DNA of 64,000 bases, from NCBI GenBank assembly GCA_046566145.1, contig JBKHXF010000022.1, forward strand, positions 186,001 through 250,000. Direction: 5' to 3'. Within the stretch, counting starts at the first letter, position 1. Each line of letters opens with the position of its first letter. Of this stretch, positions 16,784 through 25,240 are shown one piece after another. The stretch comes from JBKHXF01 sp046566145. Its GTDB lineage: Bacteria > Actinomycetota > Nitriliruptoria > Nitriliruptorales > Nitriliruptoraceae. The position numbers and the translations under genes are program-made. Under the pieces are notes generated by a model that worked only from the letters and a program-made list of their open reading frames with translations, searched no databases and had not been told where the DNA came from.

Positions 16784-16895
16784 GGGAACGGTCTCCTGGC
16801 GCACCTCGGGGTGCGTTGGTCCCTCGTCGTTCGGAGCCCCTGGCCGAGATGTTCGCTCCCGCAGGATGCCCGGTCGGCGGGGCCGGTGGTCCGGA

Positions 16896-17315
16896 TCAGC
16901 GCGCGGGACGCCCACCGGCGTCCCGGCGGGACTCGGCGAGCACGGCGAGGAAGGCCAGGACCGCGGTCACGAGGTGCAGCACGTTGTCGGCCCCGTTGAG
17001 GGCGAGCTCGCCGGCGCTCGTGATCAGCGGGCCGAGCAGGCCGACCGCGCCGACCGCCACGCCGACGACGATGGTGACCATCCGGGCGTCGGCGGCCGAG
17101 CGAGCACCGGCGACGACCAGCGCGGACCCGAGCAGCAGGTGCACGAGGTTGTGCAGGGGGTTCACCTCGAACAGGCCGAGGACGAGCGGGCCGTTGCGGC
17201 TGGTGAAGCCGTCCAGCCCGGTCATCGCGAACCCGACGAGGCCCACGGCCACGTAGCCCACACCGAAGGTGGTGGCGAAGAGGCGGGTGGGGCTGCCGGA
17301 GGGGTCGCTGGTCAC
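16896..17315 (-). CDS. DUF4383-type small membrane protein
   Basis: The protein has 139 residues and four predicted membrane spans. The loop GLFEVNPLHNLVHLLLGSALVVAG with its NPLHNLVH segment is characteristic of DUF4383 proteins, which are common in actinobacteria and of unknown function. A second helix pair carries GADNVLHLVTAVLAFLAV. It lies upstream of sigK on the same strand with a gap of 112 bp and could share its regulation, but nothing in the sequence shows this. The Shine-Dalgarno region of its GTG start is weak. Confidence 0.8.
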   Translation of the reverse strand: MTSDPSGSPTRLFATTFGVGYVAVGLVGFAMTGLDGFTSRNGPLVLGLFEVNPLHNLVHLLLGSALVVAGARSAADARMVTIVVGVAVGAVGLLGPLITSAGELALNGADNVLHLVTAVLAFLAVLAESRRDAGGRPAR

Positions 17316-17402
17316 GTGCTGGGCCTGGGGCGAGGATCGCCACGGGTTCGGCGCGGAGCCCCGCAGGGCGTGGCGGCGGCGCGACGGCCGAGCCCGCCGG
17401 CG

Positions 17403-18557
17403 TCAGCCGTCCAGCAGCCGCCGCAGCGTGGTCGCTGGGACCTTGCCGAGCTCGTCCCGCGGGATCGACGCCACGACGACCAGTCGGCGGGGCAGCGCGT
17501 GGCGCGGCAGGCGCTCGCGGAGCCGGTCGCGGACGACCGCGACGTCGGGGACGGTCGCGTCGGCGGCGGCCACGACCACGGCACCGACGACCTCGCCCCA
17601 CTCGTCGTCGGGCAGGCCGACCACGGCCGCGTCGGCGATCTCCGGCAGCGACCGCAGCGCGCCGGCGACCGACGCGGTCGACACGTTCTCCCCACCGGAC
17701 ACCACGACGTCGTCGGTGCGGCCGAGGACCTCGAGCCGACCGTCGTCGAGGAGGCGACCACGGTCCGCCGTGGTGAACCACCCGTCGCTGACGGCCTCGT
17801 CCCAGCGCTCCGGCGCGCGGTGGTACCCGCTGGCGAGCACGGCCCCGGCGATGCGGATGCGCCCGTCGTCGGCGAGCTCGACCCGGACGCCGTCGAGCGG
17901 ACGCCCGTCGTACACGCACCCGCCGCAGGTCTCGGTCATCCCGTAGGAGGTCGTGACGACGAGGCCGGCGGCGTCGGCCCGCTCGAGCAGCGCCGCCGGC
18001 GCCGCCGCCCCACCGAGCAGCACCCAGCGCGGGAACCAGTCGGGGACCCCGGCCTCGAGGACGCGCACGAGCTGGGTCGGCACGAGGGAGACCCAGCGGG
18101 CGTCCGAGGGGTGCTCGAGGTCGAGGGTGGGGCGGAGGTCGGCCTCGACCCCGAGCGCGCGCGACCGCAGCGCCACGGTGATCCCGGCGACGTGGTGCAC
18201 CGGCAGCACGCCGAGCCACCGCTCCCGCGGGGCGCACCCGAGTCGCGCGATGCTGGCCTGCACCGACGCGTCGAGGGCGCGTCGCGTCAGCAGGACGCCC
18301 TTCGGCTCACCGGTCGAGCCGGACGTCGCGACCACGAGCGCGGTGCCGTCCGGCACCTCGAGGGGGTCGAAGAGGTCGCTCGCCCCGGTCCCGTGGACCA
18401 GTCGGGCGGGGCGGAGCGTCGCGAGCGTCCGGCCGAGGTCCGCGGCCGGTGTGTCCACCGGCAGCGGGAGCACGGCATCACCGGCCTCCCACGCGCGGTC
18501 GAGCTCGGCGAGGAAGGCGGGTCCGGGGGGGAGGCGCAGGGCCACGAGTCGAGCCAT
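17403..18557 (-). CDS. menE: o-Succinylbenzoate-CoA ligase
   Basis: This is a 384-residue adenylate-forming (ANL) enzyme, shorter than typical acyl-CoA ligases, as is common for actinobacterial MenE. The P-loop TSGSTGEPKGV is at about residues 79-89. YGMTETCGG is the A5 motif, GWFTTADRGRL the A7 motif and GRTDDVVVSGGENVS the hinge A8. The last lysine (in ELGKVPATTL) is the A10 catalytic lysine. It activates o-succinylbenzoate with ATP and CoA for naphthoate ring closure by MenB. The gene is divergent from menC across 68 bp, which must hold both promoters (TAGGGT on the minus strand, TAGCGT at 18580-18585 on the plus strand). Confidence 0.93.
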   Translation of the reverse strand: MARLVALRLPPGPAFLAELDRAWEAGDAVLPLPVDTPAADLGRTLATLRPARLVHGTGASDLFDPLEVPDGTALVVATSGSTGEPKGVLLTRRALDASVQASIARLGCAPRERWLGVLPVHHVAGITVALRSRALGVEADLRPTLDLEHPSDARWVSLVPTQLVRVLEAGVPDWFPRWVLLGGAAAPAALLERADAAGLVVTTSYGMTETCGGCVYDGRPLDGVRVELADDGRIRIAGAVLASGYHRAPERWDEAVSDGWFTTADRGRLLDDGRLEVLGRTDDVVVSGGENVSTASVAGALRSLPEIADAAVVGLPDDEWGEVVGAVVVAAADATVPDVAVVRDRLRERLPRHALPRRLVVVASIPRDELGKVPATTLRRLLDG

Positions 18558-18625
18558 GGGGCCACGACCCTAGACGGGCTAGCGTGCGGGCGACGCCGTG
18601 CCACCCCGTCGGAACAGGCGACCCC

Positions 18626-19597
18626 GTGCCCGACCACGCGACCGCGCTCGACCGGCTCGTGCCGTTCCGGGTGCCGATGCGCGTGCGGTTCCGCGGCGTC
18701 ACGGAACGGACCGGCGTCCTGCTCCACGGCCCGGCCGGGTGGGGCGAGTTCTCCCCGTTCGCCGAGTACGGCGCCGCCTACGCGGCCCGGTGGCTCGACG
18801 CCGCCCGACGCGACGCGAGCGAGGCGTGGCCGGCCGCGGTGCGTGGCGAGGTCGAGGTGAACGCGGCCGTGCCCGCCGTCGACCCGGCGACCGCCCGTGC
18901 CCTGGTGCGCGCTGCGGGCTGCCGGACCGTGAAGGTGAAGGTCGCCGAGCCCGGGCAGGACCTCGCGGCCGACGTCGCGCGCGTCGCCGCGGTGCGCGAG
19001 GAGCTCGGGCCGGAGGGGCGCATCCGCGTCGACGCGAACGGTGCGTGGGACGTCGCGACCGCCGCCCTCGCCATCGCCCGCCTCGACGTGCACGACCTCG
19101 AGTACGTCGAGCAGCCCGTCGCCACCGTGGAGGAGCTCGCCGACGTCCGCCGGCGCGTGTCCGTCCCGATCGCCGCGGACGAGGTGATCCGCCGGGCCGA
19201 CGACCCCGTCGCCGTGGCCCGAGCCGCAGCGGCGGACGTGCTCGTCTGCAAGGCGCAGCCGCTCGGCGGGGTGGTCCGGGCGCTCGAGGTCGCCGACGCG
19301 GCCGGGCTTCCGGTGGTGGTGTCCTCCGCCCTGGAGACCTCCGTGGGACTGGCCGCGGGGCTCGCGTTCGCCGCCGCGCTGCCCGAGCTCCCCTACGCCT
19401 GCGGCCTCGGGACCGGGCTGCTGCTCGCGGCGGACGTCACGACCGACCCCCTCGTCCCCGTCGGCGGTCGGCTCGTCGTGCGCCGCCCCGAGCCGGACGC
19501 CGGGCTGCTCGACGCCGCCGCCCCGGACCCGGACACCGCCGGCGCGCTCCTCGAACGGCTGGCGGCGGCCGACGCCGCCCACGGGAGGTACCGGTGA
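18626..19597 (+). CDS. menC: o-Succinylbenzoate synthase
   Basis: This enolase-superfamily enzyme has 323 residues. Family residues are visible: the K-x-K acid/base pair (TVKVKV), the metal ligands in RVDANGAW, YVEQP and IAADE, and the second lysine in LVCKAQPLGG. It dehydrates SHCHC to o-succinylbenzoate, the substrate of MenE. The GTG at 18626 begins the homologous region. The stop overlaps the menD start by 4 bp. The N-terminal capping domain is short compared with E. coli MenC, as is usual in actinobacteria. Confidence 0.93.
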   Translation: MPDHATALDRLVPFRVPMRVRFRGVTERTGVLLHGPAGWGEFSPFAEYGAAYAARWLDAARRDASEAWPAAVRGEVEVNAAVPAVDPATARALVRAAGCRTVKVKVAEPGQDLAADVARVAAVREELGPEGRIRVDANGAWDVATAALAIARLDVHDLEYVEQPVATVEELADVRRRVSVPIAADEVIRRADDPVAVARAAAADVLVCKAQPLGGVVRALEVADAAGLPVVVSSALETSVGLAAGLAFAAALPELPYACGLGTGLLLAADVTTDPLVPVGGRLVVRRPEPDAGLLDAAAPDPDTAGALLERLAAADAAHGRYR

Positions 19598-21435
19598 CCG
19601 ACGAAGCACGCCCCACCCCCCCGGCGCCGCCGAACCCCGCGACGGCCCTCGCCCGCGTGCTCGTCGACGAGCTCGCCCGGGGCGGGGTCACGGACGCGGT
19701 CGTGTGCCCGGGGTCCCGCTCGACCGCGCTCGCCGTGGCGCTGCACGAGGACCCCCGCGTCCGCTGCCACGTCCACCTCGACGAGCGCAGCGCGGCCTTC
19801 GTCGCGCTCGGGCTCGGTCGTGCCACGGGACGTCCCGCCGCCGTCGTCACCACCTCCGGCTCGGCGGTCGCGAACCTCCACCCGGCCGTCGTCGAGGCCG
19901 ACACCGGGGCCGTGCCGCTGCTGCTGCTGACGGCCGACCGCCCGCCCGAGCTGCGGCAGACCGGCGCGAACCAGACCATCGAGCAGGTCGGCATCTTCGA
20001 TCGCGCCGTCCGGTTCGCGGTCGACCTCGGCGTCCCCGACGACCGGCCGGGGGCGGTGGCGCACTGGCGCTCCACCGTCGCGCGTGCCGTCGCCGAGGCG
20101 CAGGGGCTCGCCGGCCCCCCCGGCCCCGTCCACGTGGACCTGCCGTTCCGGGAGCCGACGGTGCCCGTCACCGACGACGGGCGGAGCCGCGCCGAACCCT
20201 TCGCCGGACGCACCGTGGGACGGCCCGACCGTCGGCCGTGGGTCACGGTCGTCCGCGAGCCGCGCCAGCCCGACCCCGCCGGCGTCCGGGCGTTCGCCGG
20301 TCGCGTCGCCGGCACCGAGCGGGGGCTCGTCGTCGTCGGCGGCGGGGCCGACGTCGACCCGGGCGCGGTCGTGGCGTTCGGACGCGCAGCCGGGTGGCCG
20401 GTCGTGGCCGAGCCCCACTCCGGCTGCCGGGTCGACGACGACGTGGTCGTCGCCCACGCCCACCACCTGCTCTCCCACGGCCCCTTCGCCCGGGCCCACC
20501 GTCCCGAGGTCGTCGTCCGGTTCGGACGCACCGGGCTGTCCCGGGCACTCGCGTCCGCCCTCGGTCCCGAGGTGCCCCAGGTCCAGGTCGACCCCACCGG
20601 GGCGTGGCACGACCCCGAGCGGGCCGTCGCCGAGCTCGTCCTCGCCGAGCCGACCGCGTTCTGCCGAGCCGTCGCCGCCGAGCTCCCCGCCGGCGTGTCG
20701 TCGGACTGGTGGACGCGGTGGCGGCAGGCCGACGACGTCGCGGAGGCCGCGCTGCGCGACGTGCTCGACGCCGACGACACCCCGACCGAGCCCCGCGTGG
20801 CCCGCGACCTCGCCGCCTCGCTTCCGGGCGGCGCCGTCCTCGTGGTCGGGTCGTCGATGCCGATCCGCGACCTCGACCTGGTGCTGAAGCCCCGCACCGG
20901 ACTGCGCGTGCTCGCGAACCGGGGGGCGTCCGGCATCGACGGCGTCGTCTCCACCGCGCTCGGCGTGGCGCTCGCCGCCGGCGCCGGCGGCGAGGCCGAC
21001 CCGGCCCCCGCGGCCACGGCCGCCGGCGGCGTGGTGACCGGGCCGGTCACGGCCCTCGTCGGGGACCTGACTCTCCTCCACGACACCAACGCGTGGCTGC
21101 TCTCGCCCGCCGCGGAGCGCTGCGATCTCGTGGTCGTCGTCGTCGACAACGACGGCGGCGGGATCTTCCACCTCCTGCCGCAGGCGACGCACGTGCCGGC
21201 CTTCGAGCGGCTCTTCGGCACCCCGCACGGCCGGGACCTCGCCGACCTCGCGCGGCTGCACGGGCTCGTCCACCACCCGGTCACGAGCGCGTCCGCGCTG
21301 CCCGGGGTCGTGGCCGACGCGCACGCCGCCGGCGGCCGCCACCTCGTGCACGTGCGGACCGACCGCGAGGAGAACCGGCGGCTGCACGGACGCATGGCCG
21401 CGGCCGTCGAGGGGGCGCTCGACGCGCTCGCCTGA
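19594..21435 (+). CDS. menD: 2-Succinyl-5-enolpyruvyl-6-hydroxy-3-cyclohexene-1-carboxylate synthase
   Basis: MenD here has 613 residues and depends on thiamine diphosphate. VVCPGSRSTALAVAL and HVHLDERSAAFVALGLG (with the catalytic glutamate) are near the N-terminus. TSGSAVANLHPAVVEA and the TADRPPELRQTGANQTI segment follow, and the ThDP/Mg site is GDLTLLHDTN...VVVDNDGGGIF near the C-terminus. It joins isochorismate and 2-oxoglutarate with loss of CO2. An Ala/Gly-rich insert before GDLTLLHD (around residue 470) lengthens it slightly. GGGAGG precedes the overlapping GTG. It runs convergently into menF with a 20-bp gap. Confidence 0.95.
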   Translation: MTDEARPTPPAPPNPATALARVLVDELARGGVTDAVVCPGSRSTALAVALHEDPRVRCHVHLDERSAAFVALGLGRATGRPAAVVTTSGSAVANLHPAVVEADTGAVPLLLLTADRPPELRQTGANQTIEQVGIFDRAVRFAVDLGVPDDRPGAVAHWRSTVARAVAEAQGLAGPPGPVHVDLPFREPTVPVTDDGRSRAEPFAGRTVGRPDRRPWVTVVREPRQPDPAGVRAFAGRVAGTERGLVVVGGGADVDPGAVVAFGRAAGWPVVAEPHSGCRVDDDVVVAHAHHLLSHGPFARAHRPEVVVRFGRTGLSRALASALGPEVPQVQVDPTGAWHDPERAVAELVLAEPTAFCRAVAAELPAGVSSDWWTRWRQADDVAEAALRDVLDADDTPTEPRVARDLAASLPGGAVLVVGSSMPIRDLDLVLKPRTGLRVLANRGASGIDGVVSTALGVALAAGAGGEADPAPAATAAGGVVTGPVTALVGDLTLLHDTNAWLLSPAAERCDLVVVVVDNDGGGIFHLLPQATHVPAFERLFGTPHGRDLADLARLHGLVHHPVTSASALPGVVADAHAAGGRHLVHVRTDREENRRLHGRMAAAVEGALDALA

Positions 21436-21455
21436 GCGGCGCGGCGTTGCGGGGC

Positions 21456-22718
21456 TCAGCCCCGGAACGCCGACTGGGCCGCGAGCAGCTTGATCCGGGT
21501 CTCCTCGAGCTCGTCCTCCGGCAGGGAGTCCGCGACGATGCCGGCGCCGGCGAACAGCCGCGCCCGCGCGCCCGACAGCTCGGCGCACCGCAGGGCGATG
21601 CCCCACTCGCCGTCGCCGGCGGCGTCGACCCAGCCGACCGGCGCGGCGTAGCGACCGCGGTCCATCCCCTCGAGCTCGCGGAGGACCGCGAGGGCGTCCG
21701 CGGTGGGGGTCCCGGCCACCGCCGGCGTGGGGTGCAGGGCACCGGCCAGCTCGAGGGCGCTCGGCAGCGAGCCGTCGTCCGCCGGCGCCAGCTCCCCGAC
21801 GAAGCGGGTGGCGAGGTGCTGGACGTTGTCGAGCTGGAGCAGGAAGGGGGTGTCGGCGTGGTGCAGGTCGCGGCAGACGCGCCCCAGCACCTCGGCGACG
21901 TTGCGGACCAGCAGCTCGTGCTCCCACCGGTCCTTGGCCGAGTCCAGCAGCGCCCGGCCGAGGGCCGCGTCGAGGTCCGGGTCGGCGTCGCGTCCGGTGG
22001 TGCCGGCGAGCGGCAACGACTCCACCCGCGCACCGGTCCGGCCGACCAGCAGCTCGGGGGTCGCGCCGACGAGGCCGTCGACGACGAACGTCGAGCAGCC
22101 CGGGAAGCGCTCGGCGAGGCGCCGCGCGAGGACCCGGGCGTCGAACGTCTCCTTCGACCACACGGCGTGGTCACGCGCCAGCACGACCTTCTCGAGCTCG
22201 CCGGCGCGGATGCGCTGCACCGCGGTCGCGACCGCCTCCAGCCATCGGACGTCCGGGACCGAGGAGCCGGCGTACCGCGGGCGGTCCGCGGCGTGCGCCG
22301 TCGCGGTCGCCACCGCCGGTGGCAGCGGGGGCTCGGAGGCTGACAGGCGCTCGTCGTCGGCGGGGCCGATGCAGGTGAGCCAGGCGGTGCGTCCGCGCCG
22401 TCCGACCACCACCTCGGGCACGACGAGCGACGAGCCGTGGGTGTCGACGTCGAAGGTGAACGAGCCGAACGCGACCAGCCCCGTCCCCGCCACTCGGACG
22501 TCGTCGCGCACGGAGGCGCCGGCGGCGAGCCGGGCGAGGGCGTCGGTCGCGACCGAGGTGCGACCCGGCCCGACGCCGGGGTCGATGCGTGCCGCCGCCC
22601 CGATGCCGACCATCCCGTCCTCGCCCTGCAGCCACGCGACGCCGTCGGTGGGGGGCAGTCGGTCGAGCAGCGGGCCGGGGTCGTCGATGGCCCAGGTGCG
22701 GACCGTCAGGTCGCTCAC
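21456..22718 (-). CDS. menF: Isochorismate synthase
   Basis: This chorismate-binding enzyme has 420 residues. The C-terminal catalytic half includes KVVLARDHAV, the LVGATPELLVGR segment, PLAGTTGRDAD, the ELLVRNVAEVLG helix, and LHPTPAVAGTPTADAL with the GAGIVADS strand. These match MenF/EntC/DhbC enzymes, which isomerise chorismate to isochorismate. Its location next to menD assigns it to menaquinone and not to siderophore synthesis. The start is GTG with GGAG 8 bases upstream. It is followed on the same strand by no further men gene; the MerR-like gene lies upstream. Confidence 0.93.
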   Translation of the reverse strand: MSDLTVRTWAIDDPGPLLDRLPPTDGVAWLQGEDGMVGIGAAARIDPGVGPGRTSVATDALARLAAGASVRDDVRVAGTGLVAFGSFTFDVDTHGSSLVVPEVVVGRRGRTAWLTCIGPADDERLSASEPPLPPAVATATAHAADRPRYAGSSVPDVRWLEAVATAVQRIRAGELEKVVLARDHAVWSKETFDARVLARRLAERFPGCSTFVVDGLVGATPELLVGRTGARVESLPLAGTTGRDADPDLDAALGRALLDSAKDRWEHELLVRNVAEVLGRVCRDLHHADTPFLLQLDNVQHLATRFVGELAPADDGSLPSALELAGALHPTPAVAGTPTADALAVLRELEGMDRGRYAAPVGWVDAAGDGEWGIALRCAELSGARARLFAGAGIVADSLPEDELEETRIKLLAAQSAFRG

Positions 22719-22749
22719 GGGTGGGCTCCAGTCCGAAGGACGCGTCGGA

Positions 22750-23271
22750 TCAGGTCTCGCCGCGCTCGGCGAGCTCCGCGTGCAGCCGCGTCTGCGCGGC
22801 GGCGAGGACGAGCTGCCGGAAGTGCCGGCCGACGAGGCGTTCGGCGGCGGGCAGCATCTCGTGGACCGCCCGCACCAGACGTTCGGACGCCTCCGCGTCG
22901 GAGGACGAGGTGCCGTGGACGGGGTCGCGCACGAACCCGAGGAACAGCTCGACCGCGTGCGTCGCGATGGGAGCCATGGCCTCGTCGGTGCGACGGGCGA
23001 GGTCGAGCAGCTCCGCCAGCGGCAGACCGGCCTCGACCAGGGCCAGCCCGGCCCGTACGGACGCGGCGTCCGACACGGCGAACCGCGGCGGGTCGTCGAG
23101 GCGGGGGCGCAGCAGCCCCTCCCGCACGACGGCCTCGAGCAGCGCGAGGGAGAGCTCGGTCCGCTCGGCCAGCGTCTCGAGCGACACGAGCTCGCCGGTC
23201 GGGTCCTCGTCCCCCGGCAACGGGGTCGCGAGCGCCTCGACGAGGGCGGCGTCGGCGGGGTCGAGGGGCAC
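22750..23271 (-). CDS. MerR-like helix-turn-helix protein
   Basis: The GTG at 23271 (CCCCGGAG upstream) gives 173 residues. An in-frame start further upstream would overlap Arg/Pro sequence and was rejected. Residues around 28-60 (ELVSLETLAERTELSLALLE, then VVREGLLRP) resemble the winged helix of MerR regulators, and ASVRAGLALVEAGLPLAELLDLARR matches the following helix. The C-terminal 80 residues are helical with HAVELFLGF and no cysteine cluster for metal sensing. It lies 31 bp upstream of menF on the same strand, so it could be co-transcribed and regulate quinone genes. The ligand and targets are unknown. Confidence 0.7.
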   Translation of the reverse strand: MPLDPADAALVEALATPLPGDEDPTGELVSLETLAERTELSLALLEAVVREGLLRPRLDDPPRFAVSDAASVRAGLALVEAGLPLAELLDLARRTDEAMAPIATHAVELFLGFVRDPVHGTSSSDAEASERLVRAVHEMLPAAERLVGRHFRQLVLAAAQTRLHAELAERGET

Positions 23272-23365
23272 GACGACTCCGGGGGACGGCGGACCGGGAC
23301 GTGCCGAGGCTACGCGACGCCGCTCGGGGTCCCCCACCCGGCGATGGCCGGCTGGACGCGTGGGG

Positions 23366-24205
23366 TCAGCGACCGAAGAGGCGTCGGCCGCCGCGCTCGC
23401 CTCCGCCACCGCCGCCGGAGACCGAGCCGCTGCCGCCCTTCGCGGTGAAGTTGAGCGTGTCGATCCCTGCCTCGGCCGGGTCGGGCGTCTCCGCCGGTGA
23501 CTCCGGGCTCGGGAAGGAGCCGACGGGTTCCGGGGTCGACGGGGCCGGCGCGTCGAGGTCGGGTGGGGGTGCCGGCGTCGGCGGCGTCCCCGGGGTCGGT
23601 CGGCCGGTGGGCGGGGGGAGCGGTGTCCCCGACGGCGGGGGCGGGAGGTCGGCCGCAGGAGCGGAGGGCGCGGCCGGTGGCGGTGGCACGGGCCCCGGGC
23701 CCACGGACGGCTCCGCGTCCTCGAAGCCGAACTCGACGACCGCCTGCTCCAGGTCGCTCAGGTCGAACCCCTCGTCGGCGGACCCGTCGTCGTCCGGCAG
23801 GTCGCCCTCGGCCGGGGACGAGGACGAGGACGAGGGCCCGTCGCTCGCGCCGCTCGCGACCGCGACGTCGTCCCACCCGCCGTCCGGCAGGTCGAGGTCG
23901 GCCGGCGTGCCGAGGTCGCGGGTCGGGTCGTTCTCGGCCACCTCCGACGCGGGACCCGACTGGAGGTCACCGCCGTCGACGTCGTCCGACGTGGCGCCGA
24001 GGTCGGCGGCGAGGTCGGCGGCGAGGCGCTCGAGGTCCTCCCCGAGCGTCGCGTGGCCCGACGGTGCGCCCGGGTCGGAGCCCGGCGGTGGCGTGTAGCC
24101 ACCGAGGGCCGCCGGGTCCACCTCCGCGACCCATGGTGTGGGCTCGTCACCGTCCCCGTCGGGCGTGGGCTGCCCCGGCGTCGGGTCGGGCGTCGGCTCG
24201 GCCAT
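23366..24205 (-). CDS. Proline-rich, acidic, mostly disordered protein of unknown function
   Basis: This protein has 279 residues and no recognised domain. It is mainly Pro, Asp, Glu, Gly and Ser, with a run of six serines, a PPPP-rich stretch and a Gly6 near the end. Two short segments look ordered: a helix LGEDLERLAADLAADLG and DLSDLEQAVVEFGFEDAE. The C-terminus is basic (ERGGRRLFGR), and IDTLNFTAKGG precedes it. There is no signal peptide or membrane span. The ATG has GAGGCGAG upstream and the gene is divergent from menG. A real gene is likely because of the start signals and consistent codon use, but the function is unknown. Confidence 0.6.
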   Translation of the reverse strand: MAEPTPDPTPGQPTPDGDGDEPTPWVAEVDPAALGGYTPPPGSDPGAPSGHATLGEDLERLAADLAADLGATSDDVDGGDLQSGPASEVAENDPTRDLGTPADLDLPDGGWDDVAVASGASDGPSSSSSSPAEGDLPDDDGSADEGFDLSDLEQAVVEFGFEDAEPSVGPGPVPPPPAAPSAPAADLPPPPSGTPLPPPTGRPTPGTPPTPAPPPDLDAPAPSTPEPVGSFPSPESPAETPDPAEAGIDTLNFTAKGGSGSVSGGGGGGERGGRRLFGR

Positions 24206-24325
24206 CTGCTCGCCTCGTCTCTGGACGGTGGTCGGGTCGGGGCGGTGCGGTGCCTGGATCGGGGGGCGTCGTGGGGCGGGGTGCATCGACCGGATGGGTC
24301 GGCTCCCCCGGACGGCGCCCGCGGA

Positions 24326-24344
24326 GTGGCAGGTAGCCTGCCAC
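24326..24344. promoter_or_regulatory. Perfect inverted repeat upstream of menG, possible operator
   Basis: GTGGCAGG-TAG-CCTGCCAC is an 8-bp perfect inverted repeat with a 3-base centre. It lies in the 201-bp region between the divergent disordered-protein gene and menG. TAGCCT inside it (24334-24339) would serve as a -10 box for menG. A dimeric repressor bound here would block it. The regulator is unknown. Confidence 0.45.
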
Positions 24345-24406
24345 ACCAGCGACGTCCCCACCACGAGCCGGCACGTCCCACCGGCGATCCGTCCCCGAGG
24401 TTCCCC

Positions 24407-25138
24407 GTGGTCGCACCTGCCGACGAGTCCCTCCCCGCGTTCGGGCGCGAGGGCAAGGACGCCGCGCTCGTGCAGGCGATGTTCGACCGCGTCGCCCCCC
24501 GCTACGACCTGGCGAACGCGCTGCTGTCGCTCGGGCAGGACGCGCACTGGCGCCGGGTGACGGCCCGGGCCGTCGACCCCGCCGGCGCGGAGGTGCTCGA
24601 CGTCGCCGCCGGGCCCGGCAACGTGGCCGAGGCGCTGGTGGCCCAGGGGGCCCGGCACGTCGTGGCCCTCGACCTGTCCTACAACATGCTCGCCGAGGGG
24701 CACCGCCGCTGGCGGGGCACCGACATCGGGATCGACTGGGTCAACGGCGACGCGCTCGCGCTGCCGTTCCCCGACGCGACCTTCGACGCGGTCACGATCT
24801 CGTTCGGCATCCGCAACGTCCCCGACCCCGAGGCGGCGCTCGCGGAGTTCGCCCGGGTCACCCGGCCGGGTGGGCGCGTCGTGGTGTGCGAGTTCGCCGC
24901 ACCGACGTGGGGGCCGTTCCGGACGGTCTACACCGAGTACCTGATGAAGGCGCTGCCGCGCGTGGCCCGCGTCGTCTCGTCCGACCCGACGGCCTACGTC
25001 TACCTCGCCGAGTCCATCCGGGCCTGGCCGGACCGGCGTGTGGTGGCCGACTGGATCGAGGCCGCCGGGTACCGGGACGTGAAGGTGAAGGACCTCTCGG
25101 GCGGCATCGTCGCCGTCCACCGGGGCGTCCGCCGCTGA
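24407..25138 (+). CDS. menG: Demethylmenaquinone methyltransferase (UbiE/MenG family)
   Basis: The GTG at 24407 (CCGAGG upstream) gives 243 residues. FDRVAPRYDLANALLSLGQD is the UbiE signature at the N-terminus. The SAM-binding motif I is VLDVAAGPGNVAEAL, with motif Post-I in VVALDLSYNML. The later signature FDAVTISFGIRNVPDPEAALAE (FGIRN) is specific for the family. It methylates demethylmenaquinone with S-adenosylmethionine as the last ring step. The neighbouring men genes and the absence of ubiquinone genes favour the menaquinone role. Longer upstream frames have no Shine-Dalgarno and were rejected. Confidence 0.93.
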   Translation: MVAPADESLPAFGREGKDAALVQAMFDRVAPRYDLANALLSLGQDAHWRRVTARAVDPAGAEVLDVAAGPGNVAEALVAQGARHVVALDLSYNMLAEGHRRWRGTDIGIDWVNGDALALPFPDATFDAVTISFGIRNVPDPEAALAEFARVTRPGGRVVVCEFAAPTWGPFRTVYTEYLMKALPRVARVVSSDPTAYVYLAESIRAWPDRRVVADWIEAAGYRDVKVKDLSGGIVAVHRGVRR

Positions 25139-25240
25139 CGCGCCCGCGCGCCGGTGGAGTCGGGTCCGCGCCACTACCCTCGCTCGCTCGCGCCGGCGGC
25201 CGTCGGTGCGCCGCCCAAGCACAACCCTCGGGGGAACACC

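Noticed and set aside
16784..16895. SigK autoregulatory promoter
   Set aside because: A GCATCC-like box was seen on the minus strand, but no matching -10 element lies at the right distance.
19393..22161. Open frame of about 920 codons on the minus strand across menD
   Set aside because: menD motifs on the plus strand are complete; the antisense product has no recognisable domain.
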